From Latrodectus hesperus (Eukaryota; Arthropoda; Arachnida; Araneae; Theridiidae), in NCBI GenBank assembly GCA_037975125.1, contig CM075853.1, forward strand, positions 33,062,613-33,126,612: DNA of 64,000 nt. The letters are read 5' to 3'. This document shows, piece after piece, positions 1 to 15,230 of the stretch. The notes under the pieces are model-generated. The model was not told the origin of the DNA. It saw only the letters and a list, made by a program, of their open reading frames with translations, and made no database searches. The position numbers and the translations under genes are program-made. Each line of letters begins with the position of its first letter. Position 1 is the stretch's first letter.

Positions 1-80
1 ACTTTGTATGATGATCTTGACAATTACACACTACCTTTCTATCCCAGCCAACATTAGTTGCTATTATAGGATAATTCACG

Positions 81-424
81 TTTAATCGCAATATATATGT
101 TGACCATCCTTTCATTGTGAGTGATTTGAGCCAGGTTTCTTGTGTTGCTTATCATTCGATGTGTTTCTATATTCTTTCCTCACTTCCGATATATTTTAAC
201 TACTCGTCAAGTCTAGCATGTAAATTCGCTTGTTCATTCTTTGTTCGTGATCTTTAATCGTAATATATATGTTGACCATCCTTTCATTATGAGTGATTTG
301 AGCTAGGTTTCTTGTGTTGCTTATCATTCGATGTGTTTCTATATTCTTTCCTCACTTCCGATATATTTTAACTACTCGTCAAGTCTAGCATGTAAATTCA
401 CTTGTTCGTTCTTTGTTCGTGATC
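81..424. repeat. 172-bp unit repeated twice in tandem
   Basis: The unit starting at 81 (TTTAATCGCAATATATATG) recurs at 253 with only a few base differences and ends near 424, giving a period of 172 bp. The copies are nearly identical, so the duplication looks recent. It could be a small satellite fragment or a local duplication; two copies cannot tell. Confidence 0.9.
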
Positions 425-2616
425 CCGAATTTTGAGAAAGTGTTATATTTTCGATACATATTTCCGCCTTATTTAAGGATAATCTCGACTGATTGAAAAC
501 CATACATAGTAGTATTTACACGTAAATTTTCGGACATCAAGCATTCATAGGTATGAAAATTATTTTGAAAAGGTTAAAGGTTACATATTTCATTTGATGA
601 AACTGACACCAGATGAATCAGTGACATAATTGGCACATGATAAATATAGAAAATGTGTTTTGAATTTTTAAGTACAAAGGTTAATTTATTTGAACAATGG
701 ATAACTAATTTTAAAATCCAATTGTATGTTCAAAAACGAAATACCCAAATTTAAATTATAGGGAATTTTTGCGGGCAAAATGTTTTATGAATGTAAAAGC
801 TTCAAACATCAAATAACAAAGTATAGATGACCTCCAATGTTTTTTACAGTTGAATTAAGAGAAATTATATTCCCTTTGTGTGTGTGTCTTAAATCTTCTT
901 GTAATTTGGTTGTTGAGCAATGAATAGAAAAATATATCCAAAGAAACGATTCAAAATTGGTTTTAAAAAAACTATATTTTTAAATGTGTAAGATTATAAA
1001 ATGCCAGAAAAATTGATCATGTCAGAAAGTGATCATGAAAAAGATGCTTGAAATCTCAGAAATTTCAGGATTGTTGAGAGAAAAAAAATATAATTACACC
1101 ATAAATGTGCTTTAAAAGTTTACTTGAACATAATTAAGAGATTGGAAACATCTAACCACATGTACAGTTGAAATTGTGCAGAATGTCTTTGTTAATAATA
1201 TGACGAAAACAGTCTTAATAACTGACTAATGATGAAGTAGGTATATGATCTATAGAACCTGCAGTGAAATTTTATGAAACGTGATAACATGGTACAAAAG
1301 TGATATGATATGTGTGTATTCAATTAGAGACATTATATATAAATTTATGATTAATTATATGTAATTTCTCTAGAGATGTGTACTTGAATTATGAGGGAAA
1401 AATATTAATTTTATCAAAGAGAGAGATCATAAGAATATATTATTTTTATTTCGATTGTGCTATCACGCACAATCATTTGTTATTCAAGGGATTTGCTTAC
1501 TTTAATATATTCTGCTATCGATTTTCAGCCATTGTAATTTTTGTTAGTTGAGTAATGTATAAAAATTAAATTATCATTTGATAAAAATTTAAGTTAGGGA
1601 GGACCCCATGAATGTTTTTTTCAACTAACTCCTCTGAAAATTACTCCAAATTTCTTTCTTGCGTAGAATGAAATTTTTAATAATAGATTGAAGTTGTAAG
1701 GAAGTCATCCTAACATAGTGAATTGACCTCTAATTTTTTACATCAGGAAGTTTTGAAAAAGAAATTAAAATTTTACTTGCTCCAAGAGATGGAACTTGGA
1801 ACTATTTCAAAAAATCTTCGTAAATTAAGTTTATGAGGAAACTTATAGAGGAAATGAGCGGTGTATTGGTTTGATTTTTTATAAAGCGAAAATATAACGC
1901 TGAAAACTATTCTAAGCTTTTAATTTCCTCAATCTAACTTTTTATCATCTGGGAGAACTTTTCTCAGAAAATTGGCTATTGTTGAGGTGGAAACCTGAAA
2001 AACTTCCTTAACTTACCCTGACAGATGTGAATGCAGAAACATAGAAAATCCATCTTCCATTGTTCAATAGTTGCTATGATTGAACATGAATTGTTTCACT
2101 TTTAAACCCTTACTGTTTTTCTGCTAGTTCGAATCTTACGTAACCTTTCTGCTAATCCAAGTGAGCCTGACATATAATTTCACTGTGTCTCTCGTATTAG
2201 CGTATTACCATTTTCTTATCATGAAACTATGATTGAAGAGCTTATTTCAATACCTATACCAATGATAAAAGAGCTTAATTCGTTGTGTGTGTGTATGTGT
2301 AGGATCCAGAACTGTTAATAGATGTCGCTAGTTGACAGCGAGCATCGCGTATGGTTCCAGACAACAGAGAGTAAGTGTTTTTAGGAAGAAAGAGAGGCAT
2401 AATGATGTACTGCGGACGCGAGTAGGTGCACCGCCAATAATTGTTTGATATCATATTGTTACTAGTGCGAGTAGGCACTATAGCAAAATAGCTTTGTCCT
2501 TTTAAATGTTATTGTTTGTCCAATATTTGTAGAATTAAAGTGTGTCCGTTTTTTAAAAATGTGTTTTGTTTACAAACCATTGACATACACTCGCACGCAC
2601 ATACGCACACACACAC

Positions 2617-2618
<2 letters not shown>

Positions 2619-2673
<55 letters not shown>
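2619..2673. repeat. (AT)n microsatellite with flanking (CA)n and (GA)n
   Basis: About 55 bp of alternating A and T, preceded by a short CA tract and followed by a GA tract. Apparent proteins of alternating Tyr-Ile here are artefacts of the repeat. Confidence 0.95.
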
Positions 2674-2675
<2 letters not shown>

Positions 2676-3128
2676 AGAGAGAGAGAAGACAGTTCTTAAT
2701 ACTTGGGCATGACAAGCTTTCTTAATATAATTTTATGAATTTCTAATACAGAAATAACTATTATTTTTAAGTAAACATTAAATTCAAAATTTTTATTTAC
2801 ATAAAAAACATTAATTCCTTTATTTTTTTAATTCGAAATTTTAGGAAAAAAAATAATATTGCAATTTAAAGTGATTAAGAACTGGGATTTTTCCATGTAG
2901 TGGATTAATTTTTTACTATATACAAGTAATTTGTGACACAATAAGTTCATTTTATCAGATTAATATACATTTAAGTAAATTACAAGACAATGATGTTTGT
3001 GGAATTCACTCACTTAGTTTTTAGCATATTTTTTAATAATACTATGTGTATGTACCAACATAAAATATATGTTTTTAATTTCCGTTTTGATCAACAAATA
3101 CATTAATGTAAGGAAAGTTAATTTTTAC

Positions 3129-3308
3129 CTAAAATCTCCTTTTCTACAAATGAGTTTCTTGAACTGCCCTAGTGTTATCCTTTTTCCTTTTACGTTTGTG
3201 CAATAGGGAGCGATATCCCCGCGGAAGTAGTAACCAACAGGTGTGAAGTCATTTCCAATGGAAGTATTAAAAGTTACATGCTTACTTTTAGTGGGAGGTT
3301 TTGGACAA
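3129..3308 (-). CDS. Axin: Axin-like gene, penultimate exon: start of DIX domain
   Basis: The exon is 180 bp, with acceptor TTCTTTATTGCAG and donor AG|GTAAAA, entering with one base to complete a codon and leaving in phase 2. It reads GYYFRGDIAPY, then RITLGQFKKLI, then RKGDF. This matches the Axin DIX core pattern YYF-G-x-x-P-Y followed by TLGQFK and KG-x-[YF]-R. In vertebrate Axin the last exon begins right after this KG-x-Y-R point, so the rest of the domain (YYFK onward) should lie in one more exon left of the window. DIX domains polymerise head to tail and bring Axin and Dishevelled together in the Wnt destruction complex or signalosome in the cytosol. About 25 polar residues precede the domain. 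DIXDC1 is the main alternative; the TLGQFK wording favours Axin. Confidence 0.85.
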
Positions 3309-4685
3309 CTGCAATAAAGAATAAAGAACCGGGTTGATATAAACTTCTAAAGAATGATATGAGAATTAAAGAAAAATAAATTAACTGAAGTATTCACCCA
3401 TAAAATATGTTCATTTCATATTTTAATGATGTAGTTGTGTTTAATGAAAAAAGAAACTTGGCTAAATTGCATTATTAAGGAATATTGTGATAATACAATG
3501 AAGAAAGCAGGCTGAATTTCATAGATTTCATTATGTTTATTATTAAATTCATTATATTAATTTTACCACTAAGTTTACTATGTTGATTTCAATGGTTAAC
3601 TAGGATATTGAGGTATGAAAGATATTGACTTTACGCTTGACAATTAACACTATAGTCACTAATATGAATAAGAAAAATCGAATGTGATATTGACTTATTT
3701 CCATTGTTATAAAACATATTACTAGAATATATACGAGATTAAATTGATTGCAAGATTAAAACACACAAAATACATAAATTTCATGTTTTAACGATAGTGA
3801 ACTACCATGGTACAAAAAGAATCGAAAGAAATTTAGTTGGTTGATCAATATCTTTCAGTGGTGTTTTACGAGGATATAATGATCAACAAATTAATGGCAT
3901 CGTAAATACATAAAAATAAATTCATGATATAAGTTGGTTTAAACAATCAACTGCTTAATGAAGACTTAAAATAGGTATATATCATATTTTATTGCTATAC
4001 TTAATCACCACGGTGAAAGAAGAATCGAAACTGAATTGAGTTGTTGGCAATAGCAAAGAATAAGAGCATTGAGAATTTTATAAGACTAATGAAGAACGAA
4101 TTAACTGCATCATTATAATAAGAAATATGCTTATTTCATGTTTTAACGACGCAGTAATAATTGAGAAAAGAAAAAGAATAATAAAAAACTGAATTATTTA
4201 AATATACTAATAAAGAATGTATTTTTTATTAGTATACATTCTTTAGGGTATTTTTTATTAGTAATATTCTTTTATTAGTATACATTCTACAGGGACAAAA
4301 ATGAGTTAACTACACCATTAAAATAGAAAATATACTGTTTTCTATAAACTGTATATTTTATTACGAAAACTGAATTTATATAAATAAATTCTAAAAAAAT
4401 GAACTGACAGTATCTTAAAAAATAAAATGTAAGTCTCAGCTATTTCGATAAAATATGCATTCTTTTATTGTTTTTGAATTAATTATTGCAATTGCTCTAT
4501 TTTTAAATTGATCCTGTAATTTTATAAAAATGTCATAAGACAAATGAATTTTTTTGTTCTATATAGCATCGATTTGGAACGCATTGCAAATGATTCTGCA
4601 TTTATTTTAACATTTCTATCAGTAAATATCTTCAGTATTTACAACATATATAAAATGCTTTCTTTTATAATATCATAAAACTTTC

Positions 4686-4784
4686 CTCTTTGCGTAATGT
4701 TTTATATTTACAAATTATAATTAATAAATCATAAAACATGAGTTATTAATTATAATTTGTAAGTATGAAACATTATGCAAAGAG
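4686..4784. repeat. Long imperfect inverted repeat (42-bp arms)
   Basis: Arms 4686-4727 and 4743-4784 are reverse complements with three mismatches, separated by a 15-base loop. It may be a MITE remnant or a transcribed hairpin. No flanking target duplication was recognised. Confidence 0.85.
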
Positions 4785-4960
4785 AAAAATTAAAATGAAA
4801 CGCAAAGCATATTATTTAAAATTTTAAGTGAAATGTGATTGTTTATTTTCACATTCAAGATTTTAGAAATTGATGAAATATTGAATGGAATATATATTAT
4901 GGTGATTACTTAGAAATTGTAATATACATATTTGATTATATTAATTATTATTGTTAATAA

Positions 4961-4994
4961 TTAAGGATTTATTACTGCTATAATAAATCCTTAA
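4961..4994. repeat. Perfect 14-bp-arm hairpin
   Basis: TTAAGGATTTATTA (4961-4974) and TAATAAATCCTTAA (4981-4994) are exact reverse complements around a 6-base loop. It lies about 180 bp from the larger inverted repeat. Function unknown. Confidence 0.85.
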
Positions 4995-5341
4995 GTTATC
5001 TTTAAAAACAGCAATATTTTTATGAATATAAACTAAGGTATATAGTGTTAAATCAAATTGTGAGTTTAATGTTACGCATAATGAAATGCTAATTCATCGA
5101 ATTCAGAAGTTGAGATGATGATTCAAAAAATAAATTAAGATAAAAAAGTTATATATGTTTTCTGAATATATTACGATTTTAAGTTTGTAAAGTAATAAGA
5201 CTTCTTCCGTTAATTCCTCTGGAAATCTCCTTAAAAGTCAGAATTGTGGTGGAAGTATGAGGTAAGTAATGTACTAGGATTATTTTTGAAGTTTTTTTTT
5301 AGAAAATAATACTTAAAGGAAAAGACATAACTTTGAAATCT

Positions 5342-5606
5342 ATGGAATTTCTAAAGATGATGACATTATTAAGCACATGAAACTGAGTAGAATGAAATGG
5401 ATCTTTTGAGAATGAGTGCTGAGAAAACAGCTCCTAATGTCTTCAATGCCACTCGTTTCTGTGGAAGACCTAAAAAAATGGAGGGACAGCCTAGATGAGG
5501 TTTTTTCGAAACTTGAAATTAAAAACTGGAGGTGAATTATTGGGAAAATGATGGAATAAGAAAAACTTTTGAAGAAGCCCAAGCCCCATAATGGGTTGTC
5601 TTCCAG
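5342..5606 (+). pseudogene. Decayed non-LTR retrotransposon C-terminal fragment
   Basis: Plus-strand frames read RFCGRPKK, then after a frameshift KWRDSLDEVFSKLEIKNWR, then a stop and KKPKPHNGLSS. This follows the order common at the C terminus of many LINE reverse-transcriptase proteins (RGRP-K-RW-D, then DL/F-KLGI-NWR, then AKAH-GL). Stops and frameshifts make it non-functional. The long open frames on the opposite strand here are shadows. Confidence 0.6.
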
Positions 5607-6627
5607 TATTGATAATGAATGCACCAGGAAGCAACTGAATTTGACATCTGACACAGTGAACATTTGAAGTGGAGTTAAAATTGTTTTTGTCTAGGTAAAA
5701 ACAATAAAAAAAGCATTTGTTGAAATAGCAATAGGAAGGCAAGTCTGAATAGGGAATGAAATCTTGTTGCAGCTACCGTTTAATCCTGATGGCAGCTATG
5801 CAGTTTTTTTCTTATTTCTACAGCTCAGAAGAAGTTTGAAAGATCATCGTTTCGACGATATTTTCACCATCTAGCATGCTGTCACAAAGTTTCTGTTTTT
5901 AAGAATATTAATTGCATGCACTAATTATATCTATGTAGCGGGTATAATTACAGCTACCTTCCTTGTTTAAGTGGGTAGATGGCGCTAGGCGCAACTAGTG
6001 AATTTCCCAGATAAGACACTTCACTGAAGAATAAGAAGTGGTTCGTATGTTGTTCTTTTCTGAAGCTGTTTTGTCAAATTGTATGTAATGTGCCTTTACT
6101 GTTATATGTTGTGATGTGGAACTTTAATTACATAAATAAACATATGTTCCAGAAAGCTTTGTTATTCCTATTTATTATTATATTTGGAATCATGTGTTTA
6201 TATCTATAAAATTGTTTTACAGATCAAATATTTTTGACAAATCTTTTATCTTGTATAGTAGTTTTTTTCTTTCAAAGATGATCTTTTATGAATAACGCAA
6301 TGAAATATTAACCTAATATCAGTTCATTTTTATTCTTTTTTATTTTTATCATCATTATTTTTTCCACTCTGTTGTTTTGATCTTAAAATTTTCTTTAACT
6401 CTATCTGATAATTTGTATTGCACAAGAAAATATTTGGCGATCTATCTGAGCAAACATTTTTTTCATAAAAGTATAGTTCGATACTTTGAAATATGTAAAT
6501 AATTAAAACAAGTTACAATATTTATTTTGTCAATCAAGTAAGATTATCTTTATTTCAAAAAGTAAAATGCCCTATGTTAAAAATTTATGTTACTTAAAAA
6601 ATCAATTTCAAAACTCATTATACTTAC

Positions 6628-6770
6628 CGCTCTTTGGAACGATCAACTGTTTTATTATTTGTTTGTGTTAAAATGGGCTTCTGTGATTGATTATTCTCCT
6701 GGGGTGAGGAGGTTACTTTGCTTTTCAATGCTCTTTCACGTTGTGTTTCTACTACTCTTGAGTAGATTAC
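6628..6770 (-). CDS. Axin: Axin-like gene, linker exon
   Basis: The exon is 143 bp with a textbook acceptor (GTTTCTTTTTCCTAG) and a strong donor (CG|GTAAGT). It enters in phase 0 and leaves with two bases, which exactly fit the upstream and downstream exons. The 47 codons are basic and polar (RVVETQRERALKSK, then a Gln/Asn/Ser/Thr/Lys-rich stretch) with no domain that I recognise. It fills the place between the conserved helix and the DIX domain, which in full-length Axin is several hundred residues long. Neither the GSK3-binding nor the beta-catenin-binding helix can be seen. Support is splice signals plus frame; sequence similarity adds nothing. Confidence 0.72.
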
Positions 6771-8957
6771 CTAGGAAAAAGAAACTTTACACTGTGCTTT
6801 AAATTATTTTAAATATTATTACTGCAGACTATCAAAAAATTATTTTTACTACGAATTATGATTTTCGCATTGTAATGAATAGCAGAATTTTTTTAAAAAT
6901 TAAACTAAATAAATGTTTGTTTGCATAATTATCTACAAATAATGTTATTATGTTATTCCAAGGATCTTTTATAATATAAGTGAGGAAACGACCTATTATC
7001 AAAGCCTATATAATTTTCTAAGAATATATATTATTGATGTGTTAAAACTTTGAATTTAACTACTTAATTTTGCTTTTAAATGAATATAATTAAGATTATT
7101 TATGCAATAGCTTTTATAATTGATATTAACATATCTTAATATAATTTCTGCAATACTTTTATTATTAAAAATCTCTCACCTAACTCTTTTAAGATCTTAA
7201 TTTTTCTAAATCAAAGAGAGTGCTTTCTTCTTTGGAGACATTTTAAAGAATTTTATTTAAAAAACTTTCATTTTGGGATAAAAAGCCAAGTTTATCGAAA
7301 AGTTTAATTCCTAAAATTTCGTACACTCTCTTTCATACCTTTTCCTTGCACATCTATCTCACACCATAGTATAAAAATAATACCCATTTTTTCTCAAAGT
7401 AAATTAATTTTCCCGTTTCTTTTATAAAATTTTTAGGAGCTGAAAAGTAAGTAAATAAAGAGAAATAACTTTTGTTTTCGAAATTTTTTAACTCAAATTA
7501 CATTTTGACCAAACAGACTATAAGGGATAAAAGGGAACAAGTAAGACTTACAATAGTGACGCGACGCAAAAGTTTTCACTTAGAACATAGAAACGAACAG
7601 GTGTTTTTATTAGAAGATATATATTAATAAGAAAAAATGAAAAACATACTAATATACTTTCGTATATATATTTATACATAAAGTTCCACAAAGTTTTAAA
7701 CTACTGCAATTTATTGTTGTAAAAGGCAACTCGCTTACAGAGGATTGAAAATTTCAATCAAAAATGATCATAAAGGTAAAATTAGTGTTAGAAGCATTTT
7801 TAGAAAAAAAGCTATCTGAAATTTTATTACTTAATTCTGATATGTAATATCATTTGCTTTAAGAATAAATTTAAAAAAATCATGAAATTTATTATTTATC
7901 ATTTTTTTATACAGTTAAGACTATTTTCACGTGGTTCTATAATTTAGCATTACTACTATTGCAATGTGTTATAGTATCAATATTGTAGAAATTCTTTTGC
8001 AGCACCAAAAAATACAACCTCAAAAATGCATAAAAAAGTATAACAAAAAAATTAGGTTTGACAATAAGTATATCTGTTTTGGAAAATTAATTTTGAAAAA
8101 CATTCATAGTAAATGTTTGTCAGAATTGTGAACCGATTCAAAAATTGCTTTCAAAACCTGCCTCTAAAACTGAATTCACAATTTTTGGATTGATTTTTGA
8201 TTTTAATTAATCTTTAGTCGTTTGACATCTTCTATCTTTGAATTAAATGGATTCGTGTTTACTAAAAACAAAATTTACTTTTGGAATTTTATTGACGTTT
8301 AGTAAAATTGTCTCTGATTTAAAAACATGATTTATAAATTTTTCTTTTTGAAAAAAGGAATGAACATGTTATACAGAAATTTTCCTTTTTGTTTGGTAAA
8401 GAGATATTTTTACAAAATGAATTTACAGTTATGATGGTTCAATGAGGATTTTTAAGGTTTTTAGAGAAATTTTAGCATTTAAATTATGGAGTAAATTTAA
8501 TATGGTTTATTGTTCTACAAGAGCATATTACACATGAAAGCTAATTCCAAGAAAAAGTCAATAGTTTATTGCAGATTCCATATCGCTAAATACCAATAAT
8601 ATTAATGCAATCAGCTACATAAATGGTGTATAGAGTCTCTCTCTTTACATTATATGTAAATAAAAATATTATTTTTTGAGATAATTCTGGCTCATATATA
8701 GAAATATTGAAGAGGCTAAAATATTTTAATGTTACTTTACAAATTCAATCAACATTTAATATTATCACTACACGTATTGTGGTTTTACAAAATGATATAT
8801 TATCAAATCTCCTAGTGAAACAGCTATTACTAGCTCAATTGCGATTTTGTATTTTAAGAAAAATTTTTTTAAGTTATCAATTCTGAGATGTCCTTGTTGA
8901 AGAAAATTATTAAGATATTACAAATAATCAATATACAGAGCAATATCATACACTTAC
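6771..8957 (-). other. Intron of Axin-like gene
   Basis: AT-rich sequence without recognisable genes, transposons or long repeats. Confidence 0.6.
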
Positions 8958-9066
8958 TCTAAATTTATCCAGAGATGGTCCCAAAGCTTCACGGACTTCT
9001 TGATCTCGCTTTACTTTATTTAATTTTCGTATAAGTTCTAATGCAAATGGTTGTTTCATCGTGTTT
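8958..9066 (-). CDS. Axin: Axin-like gene, first coding exon (conserved helix)
   Basis: The 109-bp exon has acceptor TTTATTACAG and donor AGA|GTAAGTG. Only one frame is open. The first ATG of that frame is at 9059-9057 (A at -3) and gives MKQPFALELIRKLNKVKR, continuing to end DKFR. From PFALELI on, this resembles the charged helix FAEELI-x-RL-x-x-V-x-R of Axin proteins that lies after the RGS domain, and it ends at an R codon near a known Axin exon boundary. If this ATG is the start, the protein begins at that helix and lacks the RGS domain. Alternatively the frame continues upstream through an unrecognised exon. Similarity is from memory of the family, with no alignment done. Confidence 0.68.
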
Positions 9067-11919
<2,853 letters not shown>

Positions 11920-12025
11920 CTTCCATTGTACAGAATAAATTCCACTCTGGAATCGGTTTCACGTCATTAAAAAGTCCAGGTATTCGAAGAACGAACGACG
12001 AGTTTTATGCCGCCATGTCTGACGT
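11920..12025 (-). other. Presumed 5'UTR exon and start region of Axin-like gene
   Basis: A strong donor, AATGGAAG|GTAAGT, ends at 11920, 2.9 kb upstream of the first coding exon and on the same strand. The sequence before it is distinctly less AT-rich. In the frame of the next exon there are stops (TAA, TGA) about 45 bases before the donor and no ATG after them, so it looks non-coding. A short upstream ORF, ATGGCGGCATAA, starts at 12016. A second ATG just before the donor makes a five-codon uORF after splicing. The 5' end is not defined; 12025 is nominal. It might instead be a tiny internal exon using the AG at about 11946. Confidence 0.5.
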
Positions 12026-14799
12026 CTCCATTAGTTTCATGTAGATAGAGAGAGAGACAACCTCGTGTCGATCGATCTGTTAGAGATGAAAGAGTATACC
12101 GTTTGCCTTGGGGGAGTCAATAGGGGATGCAGCCCCCGCTTCTCCGACAAAGAATAGCACACCTTTTTTTTTAAATTCAAAAGCAAGGCAGGACAGAATG
12201 AATTTTTTAAAAAAAATTGAAACGGTAGTTGTGCTTTCAAATCCGAACTTATTATGCTTTCAAAGGATTACCGAAAATTCATTCAAGGATTATGAATTTA
12301 CAATGTTGAGTAACCAAACATAATTAAGCTGTGACTAGCACAAAAAGAGATTATTTTTACATTATTTATTTAAATGTTAAATGGAATTATTTGACGAATT
12401 TATTTTATTAATAAAATATTCAAGTCTCTAATGGAGCTTTGTGTAAATAATTTTACTTGAATAAATTTATTAAATACTAATGCTATCCAAATATCTCCGT
12501 TTTAGATATATCAGTTGCTTTTATTTTTACGTTACATTTTGTTTATTTAGGAGTATAGTCTTTAATAACAATCCAAATTAAATAAAATGGAGATCGTATC
12601 TAGTTTTAGATATTAATAAGTTATTTAAACGATAGAAATTAACCTCAAATTTTCAATAATAATGAAAGTTTTTCATTTTGGAATGAAGCAAAACGTTATA
12701 AAATGTCGAGTAAAAAGCTCTAAACATATGATTATTTCAATAAAATATGTATTAAAACTTTTTTTTTGTATCGATATTTAAAGATTTTATTTTTGACATT
12801 AAGTAAAATTTTCAATAAATTGTTTATATGTTATTTTTTTAAAATTCTAATACTACATTTTTTAATGATTTTAAATCACAGTCAATAATAATTAAATACA
12901 ATTATTGAATGAGAATGTTAAAAAAAGTATTTTTTAAACGTAATTGGAAAAAATGATCAAAATTCAAGAAATAAAACTTTTTAAAGCAATTTATTAATAA
13001 TCTGGTATTGAAGATTTTAAAATCTGTTGAATATCTAAAAATAAGTATATTTTGAATACTGGCATAAAAAATGATTTTGACATTGAAAATAATAGTTTCC
13101 CGATTTCTTATCTAAATCCAATTATACATTTAAAATAAAAATTCGTTTTCTTAAAAATACTTTTAGAATTATTTCATAATATTAATAAGAATATTACTAA
13201 AAATTATTTTTTAGAAATAATCTGTTGTTTTTCTATGAATAGGTAAAATAAATATTATTTCTTGAATAAAAGAGTTTATGTTGGATGACAAAATATAAAT
13301 TAATACAGTTAAGGAACTAATATTTTTTATTTTAAATTAAAGTATAGTTATTTTTTAAAAGTTAAAAAAATTGTGAATTGCAATTTTATTTACTTCTCAA
13401 ATGAACCTGTGTATAATTTAATTTTTTTGCCAAAATCGAATGTTATAGCGAAAAAGGATTTCTTATAATTTGTTATTTAACATTATATTAGTTCTTACTA
13501 ATTATAATTAGTTTTTCTGCATGTTGTGTGAAATGAAACGAAAAATTTATTAGTTTAATAGTTTCAGTTAAGTTCACTTTTATACTGTTAAATTATTATT
13601 ATTTTTTAAAATTCTTTTTATTTGGCGATTAAAATATGTTTAATGTTACTGAATACAATACTTTTATTGTTATCTTATTGCTGTAAAAAGAAAGTTATAA
13701 GATATAAAGTGAGATTCTTAGCAATGTATTTTATTATTTCTGTATTACTGTATTTTATTATTTGGGGAAATAATAGAGTATCTGTATGATTTTAAAAAGA
13801 GAAGATTAATTACTAATTTATAATTTTTGTGATATTCTATACTTACAAATATAAAATCATGCTGAAATATATAATTTATATAGAAAGATAACAAAGTATA
13901 AGATGCCGAGTAAGACATCTGTGGCATTTGACACTATTAGACTAGGTATTATAAGCAAATTTAATAATTTTTACTAGATTGAAGAGTAGATATAAGAATT
14001 TTTCCACTAACACATTGTAGAATAGTTCATAACAGCAAGTCAGCTTCATCTATACTCGAAACTGGAAATAAAAATAACTAGGCAATATATATTGGGAAAC
14101 GTCTTAGAATTTGAGAAACGTTGTTGAAGGCAGTCGATTTTGGAGAAAATAAAGGAATGGAATGATAATGCTGCCATGATCATACCGAACATTATACAGA
14201 TGATGAAAAAATTCCATTATGATGATTACTTGGAACAAACTAGACCTGGAATAAATTAGTTGGGAAATACTTAAAAATTTTTTATCTAATAAATATCAAC
14301 GAATTATCTCACGGATCAATAAATGTTCTCTTAAAGTTTGCATCGAAATACCAGTACCAATGTTGTTCTCTCAATTAATATAAATGTTATTCTGTTAAAA
14401 AACCTTATTTGCATCTTATTTACATCACTGATATCATACATCTCATCTTATCCTCGACAGTTAAAAACTTTATTTGTATCTTGAGTCATTTTTAACATAG
14501 TGTAATTTACTTTTGATTTGCTTATTTCATTTATTAAATAGGCAGTACGATTCTTCTAGGTTTATTGCTAACTGTTTTAATATAGTAGCTATTTGAACTT
14601 GCCACGTCTGGCAGTAATGTAACATGTAACTTCTTATTCTAACCTTTTGCCGCATAATTTTTAATATTATGTTATAAAATGTAATTTAAAACAGCAGTGC
14701 TTGTTAAAATATTTTTGAATATGAAAATGTACTGCAGTGTTCTTCCTTTCAATCAAATATTTCACACAGTCAAGTATCAATTTAGAACAACGAAGTAAG
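12026..14799. other. Intergenic region upstream of Axin-like gene
   Basis: The first 200 bases (12030-12230) are less AT-rich and contain GA-rich and C-rich stretches, consistent with a promoter, although no TATA box is evident. The remainder is very AT-rich. At 14050-14110 a stretch reads KLEIK and shares wording with the LINE relic at 5.5 kb, too weak to call. Confidence 0.4.
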
Positions 14800-15230
14800 C
14801 AATACCTTCCGACTTGGCGAGAAATAGATATTTCTGGAAAAATCCATCACCATCAGCTCTAGAACCAATATTCAGCAAGATATTCTGGAACCTTCGAGAA
14901 ACTTAGCGAAACTCTTAGATTTTCACACCAGTCAAGTATAAATACCACCGCCTGGAATAGAAGAGTTAATGAAGACGATCAGTCTTGAATGCCAGTCTAG
15001 TACATAGAAGCTGTTGTCTGTCTGCGGTATTAAATACTTCTGAGATTGGAAGCTGTTTTCTGTTGTATTATCTGAATTGGAGATGCGTAATCATGATTTC
15101 TACAGCTAGAATTTCCTGTATCTTGTTAAATTTGCTAGGATTAAAAGTCTTGTGAATTTTTGAAAGATTGTTTTATCGACTCTCAACCAATACGACCCTA
15201 CTGTAGCTTATAATTGCACATTTATCTAGT
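14800..15230 (+). mobile_element. Solo LTR relic, copy A
   Basis: Blocks of this stretch match the minus strand of 23260-23600 in the same order: AGTCTTGAAT, CATAGAAGCTGTTGTCTGTC, GTTGTATTA, ATTTCTACA and TATCGACTCTCAAC. A TATAAATA box lies at about 14937, upstream of the AGTCTTGAAT block, as expected for an LTR promoter. No internal retrotransposon genes adjoin it, so it is a solo LTR or a degraded end. Exact termini were not found. Confidence 0.6.

Larger units (their letters stand above)
1..3128 (-). other. Intron of Axin-like gene (3' part, runs off the left edge)
   Basis: This stretch lies downstream of the DIX exon on the minus strand, so it should be the last intron; the exon completing the DIX domain is not seen in it. 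It holds a 172-bp tandem duplication (81-424) and an (AT)n tract (2619-2673). A less AT-rich block at about 2290-2480 has no recognisable coding content. The rest is unremarkable AT-rich DNA. Confidence 0.55.
3309..6627 (-). other. Intron of Axin-like gene
   Basis: AT-rich DNA between the linker exon and the DIX exon. It contains a 19-bp direct repeat (4224-4242 and 4270-4288), two hairpins (4686-4784 and 4961-4994) and a decayed LINE fragment (5342-5606). No further exon with consistent splice phase is seen, and none is needed. Confidence 0.6.

Noticed and set aside
5340..5742. 107- and 83-codon minus-strand frames
   Set aside because: They lie antisense to the LINE relic, whose plus-strand motifs are recognisable; the minus frames have no domain.
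12037..12323. Short open frames on both strands just upstream of the Axin-like gene
   Set aside because: They lie in the probable promoter/UTR region, show no domain and fit no splice phase.
14040..14230. Second copy of the 5.5-kb LINE fragment
   Set aside because: Only a short stretch (KLEIK and a nearby TATTGGGAAA) agrees, too little to call.
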